From: Oceanicola sp. 22II-s10i | GTDB taxonomy: Bacteria; Pseudomonadota; Alphaproteobacteria; Rhodobacterales; Rhodobacteraceae | Assembly (NCBI RefSeq): GCF_002210105.1 | Contig: NZ_AQQU01000010.1 | Location: 91,334-155,333 of the forward strand | Length of the DNA: 64,000 nt | Reading direction: 5' to 3' | Part shown: piece by piece, positions 52,009 to 60,010 of the stretch | How positions within the stretch are numbered: the first letter of the stretch is position 1 | Layout of the letters: every line of letters begins with the position of its first letter | Made by a program: the position numbers and the translations under genes | Notes under the pieces: generated by a model | What the model was told of the DNA's origin: nothing | Database searches by the model: none | What the model saw: the letters and a program-made list of their open reading frames with translations, nothing else

Positions 52009-52946
52009 CGACCGAGCAGAGCCATACCGCCGACACCCGCGCCGTCGAAGAGCTGATCATCGACCGCGCCCGCCTGTCCTATGCCCGCCTGCCGATGCTC
52101 GAAGTGGTGTTCGACCGCTTTGCCCTGTCGCTGGTCCCGGTGCTCAAGGCCTACCTGGGCGCGATGGTCGATGTGTCGCTGGACAAGATCGAATACATGA
52201 GCTGCGCCGACGCGACCGAGGATCTGCCGAACCCGGCCCTGATCGCGGTCACCGAAGCGGAAGGCTGGGCCGGACCCTTTGCCGTGACGCTCAAGCCCGA
52301 CCTGCTGTTCGCGGCGATCGAGATCACCTTTGGCGGCCGCACCGTGCCGGTCCGGGAACGCTCCAGCCGCAGCTTCACCGCCATCGAAAAGCGCGTTGGT
52401 GAAAAATTGTGCGATGTGGCGCTGGCCGAGCTGGCCACCGCCTTTGCCAAGGTGACGCCGGTCAAGTTCGAGATCAGCCACATCGAAACCAACCCCCGCG
52501 CCCTGCTGCTCGGCCCCCCGGCCAGCGCCTGCGTGCGCGCGCGGCTGCGGATCGAGGCCGAGGACCGCGAGGGCGAGATGATCTTTGTCCTGCCCAACAC
52601 CGCGTTCGAGCCGGTGAACGACGTGCTGTCCCAGAACTTCCAGGGCGGCACGCTTGGCGGCGACACCGGCTGGCGGACCAAGATGACCGGCATGCTGGAG
52701 ACGACGAACGTCACGCTGAACGCGGTGATGACGGAAACCGAGGTGTCGCTGAAGGAGGTCCTGGCCTGGACCCCCGGCACGGTCCTCGATTTCGGGATGC
52801 AGGCGCAGGATCCGGTGATGCTGTGCTGTTCCGGCAAGGCCATCGCGCTGGCCGAAGTGGGCAAGCGCAGGAACGGGCGGGTTGCTCTGAAGCTGTCCGA
52901 ACAACTGATAGAAGATGAGGAGCTGAGCCATGTCCTTGGTCATTGA
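52005..52946 (+). CDS. fliM: Flagellar motor switch protein FliM
   Basis: A 313-aa C-ring protein. The central CheC-like domain contains LPMLEVVFDRFALSLVPVLK and RSSRSFTAIEKRVGEKLCD; a SpoA domain lies at the C-terminus (DFGMQAQDPVMLCCSGKAIA). The N-terminus is short, and a clear CheY-binding LSQxEID motif is not visible, so the response to CheY may differ. Confidence 0.93.
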   Translation: MTTEQSHTADTRAVEELIIDRARLSYARLPMLEVVFDRFALSLVPVLKAYLGAMVDVSLDKIEYMSCADATEDLPNPALIAVTEAEGWAGPFAVTLKPDLLFAAIEITFGGRTVPVRERSSRSFTAIEKRVGEKLCDVALAELATAFAKVTPVKFEISHIETNPRALLLGPPASACVRARLRIEAEDREGEMIFVLPNTAFEPVNDVLSQNFQGGTLGGDTGWRTKMTGMLETTNVTLNAVMTETEVSLKEVLAWTPGTVLDFGMQAQDPVMLCCSGKAIALAEVGKRRNGRVALKLSEQLIEDEELSHVLGH

Positions 52947-53334
52947 TATCGCGATCCTGGTGCTGCTGGTCGGCGTGCTGGCCTACGCATGGATCGTGGA
53001 AAGGCGGGTCCGGGTCCTCATGCAGGCGCTGCGCGAACTGGAACCGATGATCGGCAGCTTCTCCGCCGCCGTCGACCGCTCCGAAGGGGCGGTGTCGATG
53101 CTCAAGACGATCACCCGCAACGTCTCGGCCCCGTTCGGCGACCGCGTGTCGCGGCAGGCCCCGCCGCCGCAGCAGCCCGAGGCGCGGCGCGAGCGTGAGC
53201 GCGAACAGCACGATGACAGCCCCTACCAGCCGGCCCGCGAGCGGTCGGCGCAGCAGCGGCCCGCCGGCGCCGTTCCGATGAAATCCGAACTGGTCCGCGG
53301 CTTCTTCGAGACGGTGCGGAGCCGCGAGGCATGA
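52930..53334 (+). CDS. DUF6468 flagellar membrane protein
   Basis: A 134-aa protein with one N-terminal membrane helix (IDIAILVLLVGVLAYAWIVE), then a helical stretch and a polar, charged tail. This matches DUF6468, a small family found between fliM and motE-like genes in alphaproteobacteria; function unknown. It overlaps fliM by 17 bp and the next gene by 4 bp. Confidence 0.7.
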   Translation: MSLVIDIAILVLLVGVLAYAWIVERRVRVLMQALRELEPMIGSFSAAVDRSEGAVSMLKTITRNVSAPFGDRVSRQAPPPQQPEARREREREQHDDSPYQPARERSAQQRPAGAVPMKSELVRGFFETVRSREA

Positions 53335-53972
53335 TCCGTCCGATCCCCCTGATCCTGGGCGGGCTGTCCCTGATGGTGGCGGCCAAGATCGGCGTCTCGC
53401 TGATCTCGGGCCCGTTGCAGGCCGACCTGCCACAGCCGCCGCAGGAGTCCGTGTTCCTCGCCGCCGCGCAGGCCGCAGATCCGCCCGAACCGCAGCCGAC
53501 CGCCGCGGGCGACGACATCACCATGCCGCCGCTCCAGTGCGAGGACACGCCCGAGGAGATGCTGCGTTCCATCAAGCGCGAACGCGACCTGCTGATCGAC
53601 CAGCGCGAGAAGCTGGCGCAACGCGCGGCCGAGCTGGATCTGGCGGCGGAGACACTGAATCAGGAGCGCGCGCAGCTGGCCGAGCTTAAGGGCGAGGTCG
53701 AAAGCCTGCTGGAAAAGGTCCGTCAGGCGCAGACCGCCGATGTCGACCGTCTGGTCGCGCTCTACCAGAACATGAAGCCCAAGGATGCGGCCAACATCAT
53801 GAACGACCTCGACATCGAGGTGACGGTCATGGTGCTGGGCACGATGGACGAACGCTCCGCCGCGCCGATCCTCGCCTCGCTGAACCCGGTCCGGGCGCGG
53901 GCGGTGTCGCAGATCATCCTCGAACGCTCCAAGCTGCCGGGCGACCAGCGGCTGTCGGACATCAAGCTGTAG
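53331..53972 (+). CDS. MotE-family protein (MgtE N-terminal-like)
   Basis: A 213-aa exported or membrane-anchored protein with an N-terminal hydrophobic segment, a coiled coil (residues ~85-140) and a C-terminal MgtE-N/FliG-like domain (YQNMKPKDAANIMNDLDIEV, then ILASLNPVRARAVSQIILER). MotE in rhizobia assists the periplasmic motor protein MotC. It is the last gene of fliL-fliM-DUF6468-motE and ends the flagellar cluster. Confidence 0.8.
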   Translation: MIRPIPLILGGLSLMVAAKIGVSLISGPLQADLPQPPQESVFLAAAQAADPPEPQPTAAGDDITMPPLQCEDTPEEMLRSIKRERDLLIDQREKLAQRAAELDLAAETLNQERAQLAELKGEVESLLEKVRQAQTADVDRLVALYQNMKPKDAANIMNDLDIEVTVMVLGTMDERSAAPILASLNPVRARAVSQIILERSKLPGDQRLSDIKL

Positions 53973-54000
53973 GACGGGCCGGACGGTCAGCCGGTTCCGA

Positions 54001-54038
54001 CGTGACTCCGGACCGCTTTGCCGTGTCCGGCGTTCACG
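54001..54038. terminator. Hairpin between convergent motE-like gene and second TRAP operon
   Basis: CGTGA and CCGGAC (54001-54013) pair with GTCCGG and TCACG (54025-54038) with a small internal bulge. It lies in the 75-bp gap between convergent genes and is a plausible bidirectional terminator, though without a U-tract. Confidence 0.5.
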
Positions 54039-54047
54039 GCCCTTCGT

Positions 54048-55391
54048 TCAATGCATCTGCGAGGGCAGCCATGTCGCGATCGACGGGACGAGGATGATCA
54101 GGCCGATCACGACATAGATGATCGCGACATAGGGCAGCGATGCCAGCCAGATGTCGGCCATGGTCACCCGTCTCGCCTTTTCGCAGCCCTCCATCTCGCC
54201 CACCTGTGTCAGCACGCCCCTGAGGTAGAACAGGTTCATCCCGAACGGCGGTGTGACATAGCCCGCCGCGATGGCGATCATCATCAGCACGCCGAACCAG
54301 ACCGGGTCGATCCCGAGGCTGCCGATGACCGGCATCATGATCGGGCTGACGATGAAGATGATCGCCGATCCGTCGATGAACATGCCAAGCACCGTGACCA
54401 CGCCGATGAACAGCAGCAGCGTTCCGGTCACGCCGATGTCCACGCCGATCATCGCGTCGGCCAGCATCCGGGCCGAGCCCGAGACCTGCAGCAGCCGCGA
54501 GAACAGCGCCCCGCCGACCAGCAGGGTCATGATCATCACCGACATCTCGCCGGCGGTCCTGAGCACGCCGATCAGGCCGCGCCCCGACAGCTGGCCGCTG
54601 ACGAGCGACAACGCGATGGTGCCGGCGGCGCCGATGCCCGCGGCCTCGGTCGGGGTGGCCACGCCGAACCAGATCGTGCCGAGCACAAGCGCGATCAGCC
54701 CGAGCGCGGGCGAGATCTGGGCCGTGGCACGCAGCTTTTCCGGCAGGGTCGCGCGCTGGTCGACAGGGATGGGCGGCGCGAGGTCCGGGTTCCTGAGACA
54801 GCGGGCGAGGATGTAGATGCAGAAACACAGCGAGATCAGGACACCGGGCAGGAAGCCGCCGAAGAACAGGCTGCCGACCGGGATCCCGGTGAACCCGCCC
54901 AGCAGGACGCCGATCACCGTCGGCGGGATCAGCACGCCGAGCGCCCCGCCCGAGGGCAGGCCGCCGATGGCGATCTGCATGGAGTAGCCGCGCCTGAGCA
55001 TCGCCGGGATCGCCAGCACGCCCAGCACCAGAACCGCCGTGCCGCCGACGCCGGTCATCGCGCCGATCAGCGTGGCCGCGATCATCGTGCCGACGGCCAG
55101 CCCGCCGGGCATGCCACCGCTCCACTTGTAGATCGCCTCGTAGAGCCGCGCGCCGATGCCCGAGCGTTCGAGGCAGACGGCCATCAGGATGAACAGCGGC
55201 GCGGCGATGAAGATCTCGGTCGTGCCCGTCTCGAATATCGTGGCGGGGACCATCTGCAGGATGAACGGCCCCTTGAGGATCATCAGCCACAGGATCGACA
55301 CGCCCATCAGGGCATAGCCGACCGGAAACCCGAGGACGAGGAACAGGATCAGGTTGCCGAAGATCAGCAGGGTTGAGAATTCGGTGGTCAT
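54048..55391 (-). CDS. dctM: TRAP transporter large permease subunit (DctM family), second system
   Basis: A 447-aa polytopic membrane protein with DctM signatures (GAMTGVGGTAVLVLGVLAIP, VLIPPTVIGVLLGGFTGIPV, FGVATPTEAAGIGAAG). The frame continues to 55769, but the ATG at 55391 overlaps the dctQ stop. It is part of dctP-dctQ-dctM transcribed away from the monooxygenase operon. The substrate is probably taken into that operon's pathway. Confidence 0.93.
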   Translation of the reverse strand: MTTEFSTLLIFGNLILFLVLGFPVGYALMGVSILWLMILKGPFILQMVPATIFETGTTEIFIAAPLFILMAVCLERSGIGARLYEAIYKWSGGMPGGLAVGTMIAATLIGAMTGVGGTAVLVLGVLAIPAMLRRGYSMQIAIGGLPSGGALGVLIPPTVIGVLLGGFTGIPVGSLFFGGFLPGVLISLCFCIYILARCLRNPDLAPPIPVDQRATLPEKLRATAQISPALGLIALVLGTIWFGVATPTEAAGIGAAGTIALSLVSGQLSGRGLIGVLRTAGEMSVMIMTLLVGGALFSRLLQVSGSARMLADAMIGVDIGVTGTLLLFIGVVTVLGMFIDGSAIIFIVSPIMMPVIGSLGIDPVWFGVLMMIAIAAGYVTPPFGMNLFYLRGVLTQVGEMEGCEKARRVTMADIWLASLPYVAIIYVVIGLIILVPSIATWLPSQMH

Positions 55392-55948
55392 CGTGCGGCC
55401 GGTCCGTCCGTGGCCCGCGCGGGGGTGCGCAGCATGTCGAGGTCCTGCAGGATCCGGGCGATGGCCTGCAGCAGCAGGATCCCCGCGCCGAGCGGCAGCA
55501 TGAACTTCACCGGCCAGAGCGGCGGGGCGAAGAGGCTGGGCGCGGTCTGTCCGCGACTGAAGGACTGGTGGAAGTAGAACCAGCCGAAATAGAGGATCAC
55601 TCCGGCGATGAAGATCAGGAAGAGGCCGAAGATCACGCCGAGCGCCGCGCGGGTCCGGACGGACAGCTGTTCGGTCAGAACGTCGACGGCGATGTTCTTG
55701 TTCTGCCGATGCACATTGGCCAGCCCCAGCATGATCAGCGTCAGCATCAGCTGCACGTTGATGTCCCACGCCCAGATCGTCGGGCTGTTGAACAGGTAGC
55801 GTGAGGTGACTTCGTAGCAGACGATCAGCGCAATCAGGAACAGCGCCAGCGCCGACAGGACCGAGGCCGCGATGCTCAGCCGGTCCGTGAGCGCGATGAA
55901 CCGTGACGCGGCGCCGCGCCGGCCCGCCTGCGGTGTGTCTTCGACCAT
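55388..55948 (-). CDS. dctQ: TRAP transporter small permease subunit (DctQ family), second system
   Basis: A 186-aa protein with four membrane segments (for example SIAASVLSALALFLIALIVC) and the DctQ pattern WAWDINVQLMLTLIMLGLAN. A good ribosome site (AAAGGCGACCC) precedes the ATG. Coupled to dctM by a 4-bp overlap. Confidence 0.9.
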   Translation of the reverse strand: MVEDTPQAGRRGAASRFIALTDRLSIAASVLSALALFLIALIVCYEVTSRYLFNSPTIWAWDINVQLMLTLIMLGLANVHRQNKNIAVDVLTEQLSVRTRAALGVIFGLFLIFIAGVILYFGWFYFHQSFSRGQTAPSLFAPPLWPVKFMLPLGAGILLLQAIARILQDLDMLRTPARATDGPAAR

Positions 55949-55976
55949 GGGTCGCCTTTCAATCGTCCGGAGGATG

Positions 55977-55998
55977 GGCGGCGCGCGGACGCGCCGCC
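55977..55998 (-). promoter_or_regulatory. GC-rich hairpin between dctP and dctQ of the second TRAP operon
   Basis: GGCGGCGCG (55977-55985) and CGCGCCGCC (55990-55998) form a perfect 9-bp stem with a 4-nt loop. Position and form match the hairpin at 1141-1171 in the first TRAP operon; it probably stabilises dctP mRNA or reduces read-through. Confidence 0.6.
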
Positions 55999-56006
55999 GC
56001 GTCGGC

Positions 56007-57041
56007 TCAGATCGCGCCCAGCTCGGTCTGCTGCTGGCGGACGATTTCGACGCCCTTGGCCGTGCCTTCGGACTTGGCCGCGACCTGGTCCCAGGTTTTC
56101 TGCGCCGCCTCGTTCAGCATCGCAAGCTCGTCGTCGCTGGGCATCAGCATCTTCAGCCCGGCCTTCTTGAGCACCTGCATGTATTCCGCCTCGGCGGCCG
56201 AGTAGTTCATGGCCTGTGCGGCGTTGCCGTAGCGGGACGCGAACTCGATCACCTCCTGCAGATCCTCGGGCAGCGAGGCAAAGACATCCGCGTTGACGAC
56301 CCAGTGGCCCACACCGGTGTTCCAGTTCGGCGTGTAGATCATCGTCTTGCAGAAATCCTGCAGGTTGGCGGCGGCCACCGCCTCGGCGCCATAGAGCACG
56401 CCCTCGATCGTGCCGAGCTGCATGGCGGTGTAGAGCTCCGCCCCCGGCACGACGACCGGCGACGCGCCGAGCTGCTGGACGAAGTCGCCATAGACGCCGA
56501 CGGCCCGGATCTTCTTGCCCGCCAGTTCGCTGATGCTGGTGATTTCCTCGCGCAGGGCGATGCCATAGGTCAGCGCGATGATGGCCGGGAAATGCTTGAC
56601 GTTGAACTTGGACTCATAGGCTCCGCTGACGATCTCGCGCAGGCCACGGTTGTAATAGGCGTCGTAGGCCTCCCAGGGCTGTTCCCAGGCCAGCGGCAGG
56701 CCGACCTCGACGTCCGCCTCGGGCACGTCGCCGGTGTAGAAGGCGCCCCACGACTGGCTGACGTCCAGGATCCCCTGATCGACCGCCTCGAGCATCCCGG
56801 TGACCGAGGTCAGGGCGCCCGCATCGTAGGTTTCGAACTTGATCCGGCCGTTGCTCAGCTGTTCGACCATCTCGCGGAAGCCGCCGCCGGTGATCGTGGT
56901 GAAGGCCTGATTCGCGGGGTGCGAGCCCTGGTAGCTCAGCGTGTATGTCTTGCCGTCCTGCGCCGCGGCGGTCTTGGCGGCAAGCGCGGCAGCAGCGGCG
57001 CCGAAGCCGCCGGCGAGCATGGTGCGTCGGTTGAAAGTCAT
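56007..57041 (-). CDS. dctP: TRAP transporter substrate-binding protein (DctP family), second system
   Basis: A 344-aa periplasmic receptor with an RR-containing signal peptide (NRRTMLAGGFGAAAAALAAK, possible Tat substrate). The DctP pattern around the binding Arg is LAGKKIRAVGVYGDFVQQLG, followed by GAELYTAMQLGTIEGVLYGA. A strong ribosome site (GGGAGGATAAA) supports the ATG at 57041. It is divergent from the monooxygenase operon. Confidence 0.92.
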   Translation of the reverse strand: MTFNRRTMLAGGFGAAAAALAAKTAAAQDGKTYTLSYQGSHPANQAFTTITGGGFREMVEQLSNGRIKFETYDAGALTSVTGMLEAVDQGILDVSQSWGAFYTGDVPEADVEVGLPLAWEQPWEAYDAYYNRGLREIVSGAYESKFNVKHFPAIIALTYGIALREEITSISELAGKKIRAVGVYGDFVQQLGASPVVVPGAELYTAMQLGTIEGVLYGAEAVAAANLQDFCKTMIYTPNWNTGVGHWVVNADVFASLPEDLQEVIEFASRYGNAAQAMNYSAAEAEYMQVLKKAGLKMLMPSDDELAMLNEAAQKTWDQVAAKSEGTAKGVEIVRQQQTELGAI

Positions 57042-57245
57042 TTTATCCTCCCTTTCCGGGCATGCGCCCGTGGCCGTTCTGTTTTCTGGCCGGCCAAGCC
57101 GTGGTGCGGTTGCCCGCTTTCCGTCTCCGGACGACGTCACCCGTGGGTGCTTGGCAATGACGTCCGGTCTTCTCCTCTCGCTTCGGTCTCCCGGCGCCGG
57201 GTTCCGGATGTCCCGGACAGTGGCGCTTGACGACCTGCGTTAAAA

Positions 57246-57261
57246 GATACTACTCGGTATC
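57246..57261. promoter_or_regulatory. Inverted repeat in the dctP/monooxygenase divergent region (possible TetR operator)
   Basis: GATAC (57246-57250) and GTATC (57257-57261) are inverted around 6 bp, about 43 bp upstream of the monooxygenase start. TATCAT (57258-57263), a near-consensus -10, overlaps it. The TetR regulator at 61664 is the likely binder, controlling both divergent operons. Confidence 0.45.
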
Positions 57262-57303
57262 ATAATTGTCCATGACGGCGTTTCGGCGTCGGGGAGGAGG
57301 ATC

Positions 57304-59241
57304 ATGGGATCGGTTCCACATCGTGAAATTCGGCGGCGGCTGGAGGGCGCGGACTGCGTTCCCCTTGCTCTTTCTCTGGTGCAACTGACTGGCGATCTGT
57401 CCTTGCTGGACGAAATCCAGGCGCATGTGCACGGCCCGTGGGACTATTCGCATTCACTGCCCGACGCGCTGCAATCGAGGATTCGTGACCGTATGGCGGA
57501 TGCGATGGCCGGGCATGCCGGCACTGGCGCAGCGCCGCTCGGAACCCCGGACGCCGAGACGATGCAACGGATGATGAGCGTCGTCGTCGGCGAACCGGTC
57601 GCCCCGGAATACGTCCCGATGGCGCTGGAGCAGATGGAACTGTCGGCCAGCGGCAAGGTGGACGTTCCCGAGGTCGATCAGGTTGCCGCCACCGATTTCC
57701 CCGTGATCATCGTCGGCGCGGGCGCCTCGGGCATCTGCGCGGCGATCCAGCTCGGACAGATGGGCGTGCCCTATGTCCTCCTGGAAAAGAACCCGGCCAT
57801 CGGCGGCACGTGGTACGAGAACCGGTATCCCGGCTGTGCCGTCGACACGCCCAACCATTTCTACCAGTTCGCATTCGAGCCGAATGACGAATGGCCCGAG
57901 TATTTCTCGCACCAGGCCAGCATCCTCGACTACCTGCGCCATTGCGTCGACCGCTACGAGCTTGCCCCAAACATGCGGCTGGGGCGCGAGGTGGTGTCGG
58001 CCGAATACTGTCCTGACAGGCAGATGTGGACCGTCACAGCCCGCACCGAAGCGGGTGACGAGGAGGTCCTTGAGGCCCGCGCGGTGATCTCGGCCGTCGG
58101 GCAACTGAACCGCCCCTCGATCCCCGATCTGCCCGGCCTCGCCAGCTTTGTCGGTCCCGCGCTGCACACCGCGCAATGGCCCGAAGAGGGTCTCGATCTC
58201 GACGGCAAGCGCGTCGCGCTGGTCGGGACCGGGGCCAGCGCCGTGCAGGTCGGGCCGGCCATCGTCGACCGGGTCGCCGCACTGACCGTGCTGCAGCGGT
58301 CCGGCGCATGGGTCGCGCGGCGGCCCAACATCGACCGGCTGGTCAGCGACGACACCAAGTGGGCGCTCAAGGCCGTGCCGTTCTATGCCTCGTGGTATCG
58401 CTTCCAGCTGTTCTGGGGCTTTGCCGACGGCCTGTTCGACGCGCTCCGCATCGACCCGGAGTGGCAGGGCGGCGGGGAGTCGATCAACGCCAAGAACCAG
58501 AAGCTGCGCGAGGCGATGACCCGCCACATCAAGCGCGAACTCGAAGGGCGCGAGGACCTGCTCGACAAGGTGATCCCGGACTACCCGCCCTTCGGCAAGC
58601 GCGTGCTGGCCGATGCGGGCTGGTACAGGATGCTGCGGCAGGATCACGTCGAACTGGTCTCGACCGGGATCGACCACGTCGAACCGGACGCCATCGTATT
58701 GACGGACGGCCGCCGGATCGAGGTCGACGCGATCATCTTCGCCACCGGGTTTCAGGCCGGCAAGATGCTCTGGCCGATGCACATCAAGGGCAGGGGCGAG
58801 CAGAGCATCCGCGAGCTCTGGGGCGACGACGATCCGCGCGCCTTCCTCGGCATCGCGGTGCCGGAGTTTCCGAACCTCTTCGTGATGTACGGCCCGAACA
58901 CCAATCTCGGCCACGGGGGCAGCGCGATCTTCCTCGCCGAATGCCAGATGCGCTTCATCGCCAGCACCATCGCGCAGATGATCAACGGCGGTCACGCCAC
59001 GGCCGAGATCCGGCGCGACGTGCACGACCGCTACAACGACGAGATCGACGCAAAGCTGCGGGATCTGGTCTGGAGCCACCCTTCGGTCACGACATGGTAC
59101 AAGAACCCCAACGGGCGGATCATCACCAACCAGCCATGGCGGCTGGTCGAATACTGGCGTCTGACGCATGACGCCGACATGGCCGACTTCATCACCGAAC
59201 CGGCCGCTGGCAAGCAGGGGAGGGCGAGCCGTGCAGGATGA
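57304..59241 (+). CDS. Baeyer-Villiger monooxygenase (HAPMO-like, extended N-terminus)
   Basis: A 645-aa flavoprotein monooxygenase. FAD motif GAGASG is at residues 138-143, NADPH motif GTGASA at 308-313, and between them the Baeyer-Villiger fingerprint F-x-G-x3-H-x3-W-P is intact (Phe282 to Pro293). The extra ~130 N-terminal residues and total length resemble 4-hydroxyacetophenone monooxygenase. It would insert oxygen next to a ketone, giving an ester or lactone. A very strong ribosome site (ggggaggagg) precedes it. First gene of a catabolic operon; 11-bp overlap with the next gene. Confidence 0.9.
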   Translation: MGSVPHREIRRRLEGADCVPLALSLVQLTGDLSLLDEIQAHVHGPWDYSHSLPDALQSRIRDRMADAMAGHAGTGAAPLGTPDAETMQRMMSVVVGEPVAPEYVPMALEQMELSASGKVDVPEVDQVAATDFPVIIVGAGASGICAAIQLGQMGVPYVLLEKNPAIGGTWYENRYPGCAVDTPNHFYQFAFEPNDEWPEYFSHQASILDYLRHCVDRYELAPNMRLGREVVSAEYCPDRQMWTVTARTEAGDEEVLEARAVISAVGQLNRPSIPDLPGLASFVGPALHTAQWPEEGLDLDGKRVALVGTGASAVQVGPAIVDRVAALTVLQRSGAWVARRPNIDRLVSDDTKWALKAVPFYASWYRFQLFWGFADGLFDALRIDPEWQGGGESINAKNQKLREAMTRHIKRELEGREDLLDKVIPDYPPFGKRVLADAGWYRMLRQDHVELVSTGIDHVEPDAIVLTDGRRIEVDAIIFATGFQAGKMLWPMHIKGRGEQSIRELWGDDDPRAFLGIAVPEFPNLFVMYGPNTNLGHGGSAIFLAECQMRFIASTIAQMINGGHATAEIRRDVHDRYNDEIDAKLRDLVWSHPSVTTWYKNPNGRIITNQPWRLVEYWRLTHDADMADFITEPAAGKQGRASRAG

Positions 59242-59998
59242 CGCGAATTTCGGAACCGGCGGCACGCTGGTCATCGGCGGCAGCGGCGGCATCGGTCAGG
59301 CGGTCTGCGCCGCCTTCGCCGGGGCGGGCAGCGACGTCGCGCTGACTTACCGCTCCAACGCGACCGCAGCCGAGCAGGTGCAGGCCGTGATCGAGGCCGC
59401 CGGCCAGCGCAGCCTCGCCCGCCCGGTCGACATCACCGACCGCGCGGCCGTCCGGGCGATGGTCGACGAAAGCGCCGAGGCGTTCGGCGGGCTGCACACC
59501 GTGGTCATCGCCATGGGCGCCGACATCAGCATGACCTACGTCTCGGGCATCGACGACGACGAATGGGACCGCACCATCGCGGGTGACCTGACCGGCTGCT
59601 ACAACGTGCTCAAGGCCGCGATCCCCCATCTCCAGAAAAGCCGGGGATCGGTCGTCGCCATGACCTCCGCCGCGCTGCACCGCTACGCCCAGAAGGACGT
59701 GCTCTCGGCCGTGCCCAAGGCAGGCGTCGAGGTGCTGATACGCGGCATCGCCCGCGAGGAGGGGCGGTCGGGCGTCCGGGCGAATTCCATCGCCCTCGGC
59801 GTCATCGACGGCGGGCTGTTTCACCGGCTGACGGAACGCGTGCCGCCCGAATTCGTCGAGGCGATGAAGCGCAACACCGCCCTGCGCCGCTTCGGCACGC
59901 CGGAGGAGGCCGCCGATCTGGCGGTCTTCCTCGCCTCGCGCAAAGCGGCGTACATTACCGGGCAGAGCATCGCGCTGGATGGCGGATATTCGATCTGA
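59231..59998 (+). CDS. SDR-family protein lacking the catalytic Tyr
   Basis: A 255-aa short-chain dehydrogenase/reductase fold with the nucleotide motif GGSGGIG (residues 16-22), the end DGGYSI and the usual helix order. Ser146 is conserved, but the YxxxK motif reads SAVPK: Ser159 replaces Tyr and Lys163 remains, at the normal 13-residue spacing. Classical oxidoreductase chemistry is doubtful; some FabG-like or enoyl-reductase relatives use other layouts. GTG start with a good ribosome site inside the monooxygenase 3' end. Confidence 0.85.
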   Translation: MQDDANFGTGGTLVIGGSGGIGQAVCAAFAGAGSDVALTYRSNATAAEQVQAVIEAAGQRSLARPVDITDRAAVRAMVDESAEAFGGLHTVVIAMGADISMTYVSGIDDDEWDRTIAGDLTGCYNVLKAAIPHLQKSRGSVVAMTSAALHRYAQKDVLSAVPKAGVEVLIRGIAREEGRSGVRANSIALGVIDGGLFHRLTERVPPEFVEAMKRNTALRRFGTPEEAADLAVFLASRKAAYITGQSIALDGGYSI

Positions 59999-60010
59999 GG
60001 GACCGAACCG

